Of a stretch of 64,000 nt of DNA, positions 35,151 to 47,100 are shown piece after piece. Below the pieces are notes generated by a model. That model did not search any database and was not told the DNA's origin. It saw only the letters and a list, made by a program, of their open reading frames with translations. Position 1 is the stretch's first letter. Every line of letters begins with the position of its first letter. Made by a program: the position numbers and the translations under genes. This stretch comes from Hysterangium stoloniferum (lineage: Eukaryota > Basidiomycota > Agaricomycetes > Hysterangiales > Hysterangiaceae). The stretch lies in NCBI GenBank assembly GCA_015178975.1, contig WHVD01000039.1:609059-673058 (forward strand). Direction: 5' to 3'.

Positions 35151-36782
35151 TGTAAGCCTGGTGGCTTACGACATACTGATTACGTTATCACAGACGCGCA
35201 TAGTAGTTTTATCATATATCGTTTTTACTTACCGTCATCATCGTGTACCGTACTCGCCGTTCTCGAGGAATACAGTTTGGTCCTATCAACGTCTGGACCG
35301 ATGCCAATGTAAGGCTGCATTAGACAGCAGCCTTTCACTTTTTTTTTGATACCGACTTTGCCTTTTCCGACAACGCAAACACGTCACCTTCGACTCGTTC
35401 GCATCCATTCATTTTTCCATCCGACATCCTCATTCGACTCTCACAACCGGAATTTATCATTGTGCTGATTCACCCACATTCAACACCTTCGAGTTATTGC
35501 ACATACAAGCCGCCGTCGTTGTCTCACCGTTTTTTTGAACGCCTCATCATCGTAACTTCAACTTCGTGTGACACTTGCAATCGTAACTTCAACATCGTGC
35601 CACACTTGCACTCGCATATTGCACTTGCACTCGCATATTGCACTCGCACTCGCATATTGCACTCGCACTCGCATATCGCACTCGCACTCGCATATCGCAC
35701 TCGCACTCGCATATCGACTCGTCACTGCCGGTCATACAACGTTCTCGTCGAACCAATTCAACCGTCCCATGCTTGACCTACACCTGTGCCTGTTTTGCAA
35801 CGTCCATCACGATTGTCACCGTTACCATCACTACCGTCGCCGCCGTTCAGCGTTGACCACAAGTCGTAACTCCAGTACACATATTATTCCATTGTCGAAA
35901 TTCACCCTATCCTACACATTGCTGTACCGTTCATCATCGTCTCATTCACAACACTTGGATATTGACTCGTTCCGGAACCCACTCATTCAGTTCCTTTCCG
36001 TCAATTAGATCTCAGTGCAGTTTGAGTTTGACTCTGGCTCTACCATTCTATTCTAGCATCACAATAGAAGCCGCAGCAATTTCCTGGATCTTTACAATCT
36101 TCATTTTCACCGTCGTATCGATTTCGTCTACCGTAGTGTTTGTCAATCCGCAACTCATCCGCTGTTAGGGATCGACATGTCTGCCGACTAGGTTGTTGGG
36201 GATACTGTCCATTTTGATCGGGGAGGGGTGTAAGCCTGGATCCGCCCTGCACTCCGGACCATTCGTTTGGTTTTGCAAATCCGCTATTTCTCACTCTTTG
36301 CGAACCGTGCCTTATCCAGGTTTTCAGGTTCCGAATAGAGAGGAGTGTAAGTCTGGACGAATATCAACAGTCTTGTTTTGGGTTTTCTTATCTGTTTATT
36401 TTCGGGACCCTTTCACAACCGTACCCCCTCACAGTACTGCATTGTCCGCTATCAGTGTCCATCATCGTCCATCATTCCCCCATATTGCACAGTTCACCGT
36501 CTCATTTTGCAATTTTTTGTTCTCCCGTTGAAGACGCCATTCCAATTTTTTTTACATCATTATTTGGCATGGTAATTTTTCAAAGTGGGGAGGGGTGTAA
36601 GCCTGGTGGCTTACGACATACTGATTACGTTATCACAGACGCGCATAGTAGTTTTATCATATATCGTTTTTACTTACCGTCATCATCGTGTACCGTACTC
36701 GCCGTTCTCGAGGAATACAGTTTGGTCCTATCAACGTCTGGACCGATGCCAATGTAAGGCTGCATTAGACAGCAGCCTTTCA
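35151..36782 (+). mobile_element. TRIM (terminal-repeat retrotransposon in miniature), 1632 bp, GGTGA duplication
   Basis: Two 187-bp direct repeats, 35151-35337 and 36596-36782, appear identical base for base. They start TGTAAGCCTGGTGG and end GCAGCAGCCTTTCA-like (CAGCCTTTCA). GGTGA flanks both sides (35146-35150 and 36783-36787). A purine tract AAAGTGGGGAGGGG lies directly before the right LTR. The 1258-bp inside has no gag or pol, only short meaningless frames, so it must move with proteins supplied by another LTR element. Identical LTRs point to a recent insertion. Confidence 0.93.
35600..35715 (+). repeat. Tandem repeat inside the TRIM
   Basis: Repeats of about 18 bp built on TATTGCACTCGCACTCGCA and the variant TATCGCACTCGCACTCGCA, about six units. 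Confidence 0.85.
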
Positions 36783-37463
36783 GGTGAGGAATTTATAGTA
36801 CTAGGTCCAGCAATGCATCCTTCTGCCACAGATGAGCTTGGACTGTCTGAGTGAACACAAGATGACTGTGGAATTGGGTCTGGAGTCTCATGATGGTATT
36901 GTGAGCGACTTGCTTTTCTGTGAAAGACCTGGGCACTGGGGGGCAATACATACTAATAATACTCAGTTTTAACAGTGATACATGCAATTTTTTACTCACT
37001 TTTTGCTACAGGAGAAATAACTGTAGGTCCCATTGAAGAACGCCTGTGGCTAGTGATAATGTGTTAAAACTGCCTCCACTGTCTCCAAGACCTTCTGGAA
37101 CCTTCTAGAACCTTCTAGAACCTTCCAGCATATTCCAGGGTATTCTTAGTTTCATTTCCCATGACAGCTTCAGTTTGTATTCCAGCTGTCAATTAGCTGT
37201 CAGTTTCCATTCAAGCTGTCAATCAGCTGTCACTTCTGACAACTGTCAACCAGCTGTCACTTTTGACAGCTGATAAGCCTACTGAAGTATAACATATATA
37301 TGTAAGCTTGTAGTTAGTGACCTGAATAGTAACAACTTTCCTCAGACTTCAGTGTGTCACTGTGTCACAGTGTAAGTCACAGGTCACATTTAACATAACG
37401 ACCCTATCTGCAAGTGGTGGATGAGGCAGAATGTGTAAGTGAGGGGTGGATGATGCCAGCACT

Positions 37464-37773
37464 GTTGGAAACCACAAAGCCAACGTTGGCTTAGTGGTTT
37501 CCAACATAAAGTAAACTCCGATACTCCGAAGACCCCACAAGGTCGTGAGTTCAATCCCCGCCCATACCAATAGTTTCAAGCCCAAAAATAAGTGGCAAAA
37601 ATAACTTATAAGTGGCATTAAGAGGGATAAAAATTACTTAATATATATGTTGGCCCACACAATGTTGGCTACTGGCCTTAAACAAGTCATAGGGGAGTTA
37701 CTACTGACCTTCAGGTCAGAGTTTACTTTATGTTGGAAACCACAAAGCCAATGTTGGCTTAGTGGTTTCCAAC
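37464..37773 (+). repeat. tRNA-like SINE unit bounded by two copies of a 42-bp palindrome
   Basis: GTTGGAAACCACAAAGCCAA followed by its near-complement occurs at 37464-37505 and again at 37732-37773. From the first palindrome runs TTGGCTTAGTGGTTTCC, which fits a pol III A box (TGGCNNAGTGG), and about 60 bp on GAGTTCAATCCCCGCCC, which fits a B box and T arm (GTTCAATCC). So 37484-37570 looks like a tRNA-derived head. The part before the second palindrome (AGAGTTTACTTTATGTTGG) is the reverse of AACATAAAGTAAACTC after the first, so the unit is partly head-to-head. Not a clean cloverleaf, so not called a tRNA gene. Confidence 0.6.
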
Positions 37774-37799
37774 AAGCACCATAGCTAACTTGTTGTTAG

Positions 37800-38407
37800 T
37801 GATGTATCACGCAACACATGCCTGAAGTCAACTTACTGCCATCTTTGTCGTTTGTGGGATAGTCCATCCCCATCTTGGCTGAATGATACTTTTCATCAAG
37901 GACCACTAATTATCAAGGAAACAAAGTTATCAGACAGGTACTTGTTCTCAAGGATAGATTGACTCACTATCTAAGCTGCAATCCGGGCAGTATGCATGGG
38001 TTAATCCCCTGACGGTTTTCATCTCAATGAACATCTTCATTACAGTCATCAACCTACACCAACACTCGAATTTTTGATGTCAGGCAAGATTATATGCATT
38101 GATGCCTTCAGGGAGGATCAAATGGCCTTTTGACATTGGACTATGTTGAATTAGGTTAGTCCAATATGAAATGTGTTATTAATACAACTTACTATGGGAA
38201 CTCTGTCACTAAATCTAGCTCTCAGTCAAAAAGAACAAGATTCGGTGACACATCTTGCATGGCAACATAGGGTGCAAAGAATTGCCTTCTTGTGACTGGA
38301 TCCATCATTCGGATTTGCCCATGTATAGCAGTCACATTAAGTGGGATTTGAGGAGAAGCACAAGAGTTATCTGCAATGAGGGAATCACACGAGAATTCTG
38401 GAGACAT
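37800..38407 (-). pseudogene. Exon-like fragments of an unidentified gene
   Basis: The minus strand reads FSCDSLIADNSCASPQIPLN.. RRQFFAPYVAMQDVSPNLVL at 38407-38222 and KYHSAKMGMDYPTNDKDGSK at about 37905-37850, the latter followed by a GTAAGT donor. These look like exons of one transposon-type gene, but connecting parts have stops. Together with 34910-35145 they may be the gene of a DNA element bounded by the long inverted repeats. Family not recognised. Confidence 0.35.
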
Positions 38408-38849
38408 GGTGAATGAAAATGGTAAGTTCTATGAAGAGTTTTTCCACAAATTGGTCACTGAGCACTACATTTTATATGCAGCACAATATTTCAAATTATT
38501 CACTATTATTCACTTTTTCAAGTTGTGTAATCACCAATGTATATATCCCATACTCCGAACGTGAACGGAAACACTTAATGGTGGTCAAGGTTCAGTGACA
38601 ATGTCGAAAGCTCAGTTTTCCAATTTTTTATGAAACAAATACCAATTTTAACTGTACATCCAGTCACTAGACTACACATTGTCTCCGTGGTGATGCTCTG
38701 TCATACTAATATTATTTTCATTCACATTGGAATGGTCACCAACCATTCTATATAAAATTCCACCCAATTATAACATGGTTACAATGCATCAAAAGATATA
38801 AAACATCGGACTTGCTGTTGGTTGTCAATGTAAATGGCCCACCTCTAAC

Positions 38850-39053
38850 ATGTTACATAAATCTGCAGGAAGAAACCACTTTGCCACCCTGGTTACAATC
38901 CAATACTGGCTACCTCGCAAGTCTATACATATTTTCACATCAGCTGTCTCATACAGGTGTGTGTTATTACATGTACAAATATTGATTAATATTTTTTCCA
39001 GATATAGAATATGTGAACTGGAGCAATTTACTTGTTGAAATTGTGGTTGAGAT
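38850..39053 (+). pseudogene. Short coding-like fragment, plus strand
   Basis: ATG 38850 opens MLHKSAGRNHFATLVTIQYW and then PRKSIHIFTSAVSYR. A GTGTGT donor at 38957 and a TTCCAG acceptor near 39000 would join YRICELEQFTC and a stop. Not recognised. The minus strand here is also open, so the call is weak. Confidence 0.25.
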
Positions 39054-39199
39054 CCATACTTTATATTAATTTTTTCATCTTGTAGCACATTCTAGATGTA
39101 AATATTAAAGTCGCCATCATAATTACATGACCCTAGATGCCTCTCAGTCTAAATCAAGTCAATGCTCTGAAGACTGTGCAAAACATTTTTGAGAATAAT

Positions 39200-39876
39200 G
39201 AGGAGGATATCTGAAAACTATTAATTATACCAAATTCTAATATACTCTAAAGGTCATTTAAACATCTGAGATGTGATTCAAACATAATTTGGTTTTTAAA
39301 ACTTTTTGAAAGTTTTAAACTCTCTCATACATTACAAACTAAAGAATCTTTCCGGACATGAGTAGACAATAAAAAAAATTAGTAGTTTGAAACACTAATA
39401 CTTTTAAAAAATAGATACCTTTAGATAGTCCATTCCATGCATATGTATATCATTGGCACCTCTAAATACATATGTATTACTTCGGAATGGATCTGTTAAT
39501 CTGAACAGATTTCTACTTGATTCAACATACCCAGAATATATAGGGGGTTTTACTTAATAAAGACAGCTGTGATATGAAAAATTTCCAATAATATTTTACA
39601 TATTTTACATGGAAATAACTACATTTCAACTTTTAAAAAACAAAGTACTAATAAAAGTATTAGTAGGCATCTGTAAAAGGAAGGAAATTATATACAATGG
39701 AATTTGTTAAATAACTATGGGTTGTATAAGATGTAATATGGAGAACTATTTCTGATGGTTATTTTTTGATGATATAATTGTTTCAGAATAGATATCACTA
39801 TTTAAAGATGGAGTTTTGTAAAAATAAGACTTTTATTAGTAAATATTTGAGATTATAGTAATTATAAACACCCTCC
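39200..39876 (-). repeat. Long inverted repeat, right copy (~677 bp)
   Basis: Reverse complement of 30874-31540. Outer end GTAATTATAAACACCCTCC. It abuts an open coding stretch that has lost its start codon, so it interrupts the transposon-type gene at 39890. Confidence 0.85.
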
Positions 39877-39879
39877 TGA

Positions 39880-41863
39880 CCTTTGGGAATTGTCCAACTC
39901 TTCAGCTCCTCCTCCACTTCAATGCATTACTTCTATTATTAATACTAATTTGAGGCCAGAACCTCACCCTCTCATTTACCTATCTAAATATTCCTCCCCT
40001 CTGGCAACACCTTTTTCAGCAGAAGAAGTCAGATCAGGATTGAACAGAGCCATATGTCAAACATATGTACAAGCTATGTTGCATCATCTGAATGGTGCCA
40101 TTGTCGAATACCCTCAAACTGGCTCTATTATGGGGGAAGCCATTGCACATCTATTTTCTATAGACCCAGACAACTATTTAGATCCCCGTAAAAATATCCA
40201 GTGCTCTCTGGGGGATGTACATGGATATCGTGAAAATGTTGTCTCTCACTTGCTTCGTGATATCAGAAGTAATGAGCCAGTTTCTTCTTTACAAGTGAAA
40301 ACAAGTTGTAAGTTCACCACTGTATTATTTCAACTCTCAAGTTTTATACTTATTTTCCATAGGTCATGGCATTAAACATTTCTCATTTAATTCAGCACCA
40401 AATTTATCCTCTTCAAAAAATATAAATGGCCCATCTGACAGAATGTCTGCAGCATCTCGTGAAGTCTGTCTGAAAACACTTGCCTTCTTTTGTGCACTTA
40501 TGGACAATGGCTGCCTAGTTAGTTCTGGAGGCAGCAAACCAACTGACAATGATGAGCAGTGCTCTGAATCTGAAGATGCCAAAATGGATTCAGATGTTGA
40601 GGACTCGAGTACAACATACTATGCAAGGCTCTGTGATCAGCGTTCCAAAGTAAGGACTACAAAGCATTGTCCTGGAAAATTACAATTCCATAAAAATCAG
40701 CATGGTCAATCATTCATCCAGTAAGTGTATGATTCTATCCTCCCATTTATGTACAAAAAACTCTGATACTAGGTGTGAGAAGTGGCGCAAAGGCCATCAT
40801 GCACACCTGATCATCCTCAACCTTCAAGAATATGAGACCAACTACCTCCAAGCACTATTTGAAAATAATCTACCCTTGATAACTGCACAGTCTGAGGGTT
40901 ATGGGCCACTTGTTCCATGTAATACAGTTGCAGCACCACAAGAACAAAAATCATTTTGTCATACATAACTTGTCTCATTTTCACCTTTGTAATATACTTA
41001 AATATTTCTAGCAAACTGGCATAGAGATTCTAATGGAATTCTTCAACATGGTATTTTAGAGCATACTGAGAAGTCATGTCCAGCACATCTTGAACTCTAT
41101 TATCCATATGAAATGTGCTATTGCCCATATGTTGCATTGGTTTGTCAGCATCCTCATTCATATAAAGATCCTCAACCATCCAAGACACCACAGACAATCT
41201 TATCACTATTTAATGAATTACTCGAGTCATTGGATTGGAGACTAGCTGATGCCATTATTCTTGATTCTGCCTTTACGACAGGTCTTTGAAAAATATTGGG
41301 ATGGGTTGGTATATGTGATCCAACACTAGGGGACCTTCACCCCTCACTTGGAAATGCTGACCATGCAGCACGGCTAATCAATATATTGTGAGACAAGCAC
41401 TATCCATATGGAATGGGTTTTGAAGGTATTATTGATCAGAACATCAATATTTTATTACTTGTCATTGCTAATTAGGTGCACATTCTCTCTTATCCAAACA
41501 CTCAACACTTCCACATGGTGAAGCCTATGTTTAATGTGTTGAAAAGCATGAGATTCCTAAAGAAAAAACCTTTTTCCTTGTTATCTGTATGTTTGCCACA
41601 ATGAGCAACTTATGATTGGCAACAAAACATCCATTTATTGATAGATCCTTCAAGTGGCTGCATAACTGGCAGGAATTTGAAATAGAGGCATGGTTTCCTG
41701 AGTATTCATGCTGTGAGTATTTATGTTCAGTTCAGTTGGTGTTGGATTATTAACCAATCATCACACCACAGCAATTGTTGTTGCACATGTCTTCATAACA
41801 TCACAAAGTGCAGCTGCCCACCATATCCTATTTCGATGTATTTTTGAGGTTGTAGAAGGAGAC
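39880..41863 (+). pseudogene. 5' part of a repeat-associated transposon-type gene, cut by a gypsy element
   Basis: Multi-exon plus-strand gene, no ATG because it starts at the inverted repeat. Exon 1 runs to about 40308 (SLGDVHGYRENVVSHLLRDI), then exons with CLKTLAFFCALMDNGCLVSS, KHCPGKLQFHKNQHGQSFIQ, CEKWRKGHHAHLIILNLQEY and, from about 41012, NWHRDSNGILQHGILEHTE and TEKSCPAHLELYYPYEMC. Stops appear at about 41287 and later, so it is decayed. The last recognisable part, AAAHHILFRCIFEVVEGD, ends at the gypsy LTR at 41864. Its 3' part resumes near 49110. From memory this resembles a protein family often found in many copies in Agaricomycete genomes; I cannot assign a known transposase superfamily. 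Confidence 0.6.
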
Positions 41864-42683
41864 TGTTACGACCGGACAATCCCGCCGGACTCCGGGCACT
41901 AACCCGTATGCCCCCACGCGCTACAAGCACCAATCGTCTGTTTATAGGATTTCCCGCCCGGACTCTGTTACGTCAAGACTAGTTACGTTCAACCTCATTA
42001 AGACACATATCAGTCACCGGACTTCCCCCGGACCCCGTCTCTGTCTATGTCCGTCTTCGTGCCATGCATCAGTCACCAGATCCCACTCAGAATCCCGTCA
42101 CCGCTCTAATCGAGCCCCGTTCCCATTTTAGTCAAATGACCTGTCACGATTTGGGACTCCGCTCCCGCTCCATTTCCCGTTATGGGTTATGCTTTGTCAT
42201 GATTCAGACTCCGCTCCGTTCCGTCCCGTTCCTAATACCGAACTTGGTGTTTACTATTCCCGTTTTATGTTCTGTTAGTTTCGTTTCATTATTACTGGAT
42301 TTGGTATGTCATTCACTCCACAGTCTATATAAACTGGAAGATGTTGTACATACAATCTAGTCAGAAAATTAGCTTAGATTCCCCCCAGTAATCTAATATA
42401 TTTTCCGCTCTAAAAACCCTACTCTTATCAGACCGCTCACACTAGTCAGAGCCCATGGGCTCCGGCGCATCTATCTCTCCCGACTATCTCGACTCACGAC
42501 TCATGACCTCCGACCTCCGACCTGCGACCCACGAACCCCGCCCAGACTCCCTGGGATCCCCGTCTGCCTGTTTGAAATTGGACAACACGATCTAGCGAGG
42601 GTGCAGCCTATAAGCTGAAGCCAAGTCCTACCGGATATCCCGCAGGTTTCTCCGGAAACCCGCCCTGTGTGTGTATCCTAACA
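41864..42683 (+). mobile_element. 5' LTR (820 bp) of Gypsy-1
   Basis: Starts TGTTACGACCGGACAATC and ends TGTGTATCCTAACA. It contains a TATA-like CTATATAAACTGG (42326), consistent with a U3 promoter, and the family motif ATAAGCTGAAGCCAAGT (42610). The insertion site in the host gene is GAAGGAGAC. No matching 3' LTR was found, so the duplication cannot be tested. Rich in CG compared with its decayed copies at 54708 and 56629. Confidence 0.85.
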
Positions 42684-42719
42684 GTATTTTCTGACTAATA
42701 CTCGCAGATTGTTTTCATT

Positions 42720-43999
42720 ATGCCACCAAGAAGAAATACACGCGCACAGGCATCATTACCTGGACCGTCGACTCTTCATTCCCCGTTAACTCTGTACACC
42801 AGCCAGACACTTGCGAACCAGTCGGAATCCATGGAAGAAGCCAGTATCGAGGAAGTCCCGGAAAACCAGGACAAACCCAAGCACGAGGAAGAATCCGTGG
42901 CCCCCGACAAGGGCAAAGGTGTTGAAAATCCCCCGCCTATCGAACGACCGCACTCGAGGGATCCTACTTCTGAATTTTTAGCAGGTACTGTAGATAAATT
43001 CATGACGCACCTGCTTGAAGAACAAAAGAAAAAGGAACAAGAACCTCCACGGTCAAAAGTCAATGCTCCGGAACCCTTCATGGGTTCCAACCCAAACAAA
43101 CTCTCTACTTTCCTCATGCAATGTCACTTCAACTTCCGTGATCGTGCCGCTGCATTCTCCACAGACTCCCGAAAAGTCAACTACGCACTGTCATATTTGT
43201 CGGGATCTGCGTTGAAATGGTTCGAACCGGCTTTTAGTGGAATATCCGAGGAAGAGCCGCTCTGGCTTGAAAATTGGGAGGCTTTTGTTGAGGAGCTTGA
43301 AACCAACTTCGGCCGTATGACCCAACAGGAGAAGCCGAGACTAACCTCACAAATCTTTGTATGAAGGACACGCAGCGCATCACGGACTATATCGTCCAAT
43401 TCAATAATCTTGCAGCTCGTTGTCAGTGGGGCCATCCCGCTCTCCACCACCAATTCTACGCCGGTCTGCCGTCCCGCCTTAAAGATGAAGTCTCAAAAGG
43501 AGAAGATGGCAAGCCAAAAACCCTGTCCCGTATGCGCCTCAAAGCTCAAAACGCGGATGCACGTTATTGGGAATGTCGTGCGGAAGTTGCCTGTGAGACA
43601 TCCGCAGACAAAGTAAACAAGTCCAAGGACAATAAAAACGATAACAATAATTCATCAACCAGCAACCAGAACTCCATGCAATCCGACAAGAAGAACAACA
43701 AAAAGTCTTCAAACAACAACAACAACAAGGACAACAAGGACAATAACAAGGGTCAACAGTCCGGCAAGCAAGCTGGAAAACCTGACCTCTCAGGCAAACT
43801 CGGACCCGATGGCAAATTGACCCCACAAGAAAGACAACGTCATATGGACAACAACCTCTGTCTATTGTGCGGGAAACCCAGTCATCGAGTCCCAGAATGT
43901 CCGCTGGCAAAAGCAAACTCTTCAAAGGGTCGAACAGCCAAGGCCTCCACGGAATCCCCATCAAAGGACAAACCGGCTGCCGATTCGAAAAAAGAGTAA
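42720..43999 (+). pseudogene. Gypsy-1 gag (frameshifted)
   Basis: Structural protein that packages element RNA. ATG 42720 opens MPPRRNTRAQASLPGPSTL; the capsid-like part includes FMGSNPNKLSTFLMQC, NYALSYLSGSALKWFEP and WENWEAF-like LENWEAFVEELETNFG. A 1-nt loss near 43312 then shifts the frame: the correct continuation is PYDPTGEAETNLTNL, then YIVQFNNLAARCQWG. After a long Asn/Lys/Ser-rich linker there is a zinc knuckle CLLCGKPSHRVPEC (CX2CX4HX4C). Gag ends at 43999. It lies 36 bp after the 5' LTR, so any primer-binding site must be in 42684-42719. Confidence 0.88.
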
Positions 44000-44129
44000 G
44001 CAACCCCGCGGACTCCGTGTGGGTTAGGGGTTGCATTGCCTCTCTGTGCATTCAAGAGTTCACTCGCCTCAATGCATCCGCTCTTTCACATTCTGATTCA
44101 TTTTTCGTTAAACTTATGTCTAATATGAT

Positions 44130-47100
44130 TCCGAAATTCGTTTTTTTCAGCTCTTATAGATTCCAGCTCGACTCATTGTTTTTTAGATACAAAATTCACG
44201 CAAAAAAAATTCTTTGTCAACTTATTCGATAAATCCCGTCGCACTCTGCCTCTTCGATGGCACAAGTAATTCGGTTGTTACCCAAGCTTGTGATTTACCC
44301 ATCAATTTCCCTTGTGGAACATCTCAATTGGTCACTTTCTATGTGACCCAGTTAGACTCAAGTTGCTCGGTGGTCCTAGGACATAACTGGCTTACCCGCT
44401 GCAATCCATTGATTGACTGGATAGCTAACAGTATAACATTCCCGCGGTGACTGAGGAAACTGCACCTGTCTCGGCCTCCACGGCACCCATGGCCTTCCCG
44501 GCACCCATGGCCTTCCCGGCACCCATGGCCTTCCTGGCACCCATGGCCTTCCCGGCACCCATGGCCTTCCTGGCACCCATGGCCTTCCCGGCACCCATGG
44601 CCTTCCCGGCACCTGCAGTCCCGAGGACTCCTGTGATCCCTACGGCACCCACAGCTTCCCCGGAACCCACAGCTTCCCCGGAACCCACAGCTTCCCCGGA
44701 ACCCACAGCACCTCCGTCCATTTCTCTGATTAATGCTGCAGCTTTTATTAGGGCTTCAAAAATGGATGGGTCCCAGGCATTCACTATCAACTTAAAAATT
44801 GATGAAGCAACTGGACGTTTTTCAACTCCGGTATCTGAATCTGAGCAAGCCACTGACCTAGAAGGTGTCCCGGAGAAATATCATGACTTCGTGGATGTTT
44901 TTAGCAAGCGGAAAGCTGACCGGCTTCCACCTCACAGAGAATACGACTTAAAAATCGATCTTGAAGATGGCGCCCAGCCACCCCTAGGCCATATTTACCC
45001 ACTTTCGTCCACTGAACTATCCGCAATCCGTGATTTCTGGGATGAACATTTGTCCATAGGTTTTATTCGCCCCTCAAGTCTCCTTTTGGAGCACCTGTTC
45101 TGTTTGTCAGAAAAAAGGATGGATCCCTTTGACTATGTGTTTATTTTAGAGGACTCAATGCTGTCACCAAGAAGGATAAATATCCACTCCCACTCATATC
45201 TGACCTGCTCGATGCTCCGCGGAATGCCCGGATTTACACCAAAATAGATCTCAAGCACGCCTATCATTTGGTCCAGATCGCCGCGGGCGACGAATGGAAA
45301 ACCACTTTTAGAACCCATTATGGGGCCTTTGAGTGGTTGGTCATCCCCTTTGGATTCACCAATGCTCCTTCTGTTTTTCAGCATTTTATCAACGACATTT
45401 TCTCCGACATGCTTGATGTATGCATCATTGTTTACTTGGACGACATTCTTATCTACTCCAAGAATCCCGCGGAACATGACAAACAAGTCTGTGAGGTTCT
45501 CCGGAGGCTCAGACAACATGGTTTATTCGCAAATGGTAAAAAATGTACTTTTGACACAGACTCTGTGGAATACCTAGGTTTCATGATGGGACCCGATGGA
45601 CTCTGCATGGATGAAACTAAAGTGCAAGTCATCAAAGATTGGCCCGAACCCCGAAAGGTTAAAGATATACAATCCTTCCTCGGCTTTGCCAATTTTTACA
45701 GATGGTTTATCCGTGGATATTCCGACATCACGGTACCCCTTACCCATCTTACGCATAAGGGTACTCCGTGGAATTTTAATGATAAGTGTCAAAAAGCTTT
45801 CAATCTTTTAAAAAATTCTTTTTCTACAGCTCCTATTCTGTCGGATTGGAAACCGGACTTCCCGCCCATTGTTGAAACGGACGCCTCCAACTATGTGCTT
45901 GGAGCCATTCTGTCTACCCAGGACTCCGACGGAGAAGTCCACCCCATGGCTTTTCTGTCCCGGACTTTTACCGGAGCAGAGCTCAACTACGATGTTCATG
46001 ATAAAGAACTTCTGGCAATCTTTTCAGCTTTCAAAGCGTGGCGACACTATTTGGAAGGTTCAGGAGCTCCTATTGACGTTGTAACAGATCACAAAAACCT
46101 CAAATACTTTTCTACCACAAAAATTTTGACCCGTCAGCAGGCCCGTTGGTCTGAATATCTCTCTACCTTCAACATGATTATCTGCTTTTGACCTGGCCAT
46201 CTCGGCGGCAAACCCGATGCTTTAACTAGACGATGGGATGTCTACCCTAAAGAGGGGAGCAACGACTATGCAACGGTAAATCCGCACAACCTGAAACCTA
46301 TTTTCACGAATCAACAGCTTACCGCATTGGTCTGCGCAACTTTCCTTGTCAATCCCATTGTCCGTGGAATTATCATTATGGATATCGAGAAGTTACATCA
46401 AGATATTCTATCGGCAATTCCGCTAGACCCAGTTACTAAAGCTCATCTGGACAATCCCGTGGACCCCGATCAACCTCGGTGGTCTCTTGATCAACATGGT
46501 TTCATTAGACTTGACGGTCGTATCTATGTACCAGACTCCGACGGCCTCCACCTCAGGATTCTTCAATACAAACATGATCATCCACTCTCAGGACACTTCA
46601 GGTACAACAAAACTCTATCATTAATAAGAAGAGAATATACTTGGCCCAGACTCCATGGATTCGTTAAGCACTATTGTAAATCTTGTACTACTTGTCCCCG
46701 CTCGAAATCTCAGCGACACAAGCCATACGGCCTTTTGAAACAACTCCCGGTACTGGAACACCCATGGAATTCTATCTCTATGGATTTCATTGAACACCTA
46801 CCGGATTCCGAAGGTTTTTCCGCCATTCTAGTCGTTGTTGACAGATTCTCAAAACAAGGTATATTCATCCCTACTTATGATACAATTACGTCCGTGCAGT
46901 TAGTGGAACTTTTCATCATCCACGTATTTTCCAAGCATGGAGTTCCATCCCACGTGACTTCCGATAGAGGATCAGAGTTCGTGTCTCACTTCTTTAGATC
47001 CCTCGGAAAATCCTTGGACATGATACTACATTTCACATCCGGACATCACCCGGAAGGTGATGGACAAACTGAACACGTCAACCAGACATTGGAACAATAC

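Noticed and set aside
35460-36540. Several 60-146 codon frames inside the TRIM
   Set aside because: Overlapping on both strands, low-complexity, no retroviral motif; the TRIM is non-coding.
43539-44051. 170-codon minus-strand frame rich in Cys, Leu
   Set aside because: Complement of the Asn/Lys-rich gag linker, not a gene.
44376-44612. Minus-strand repeat peptide (PGRPWV units)
   Set aside because: Antisense reading of the 18-bp tandem repeat in pol.
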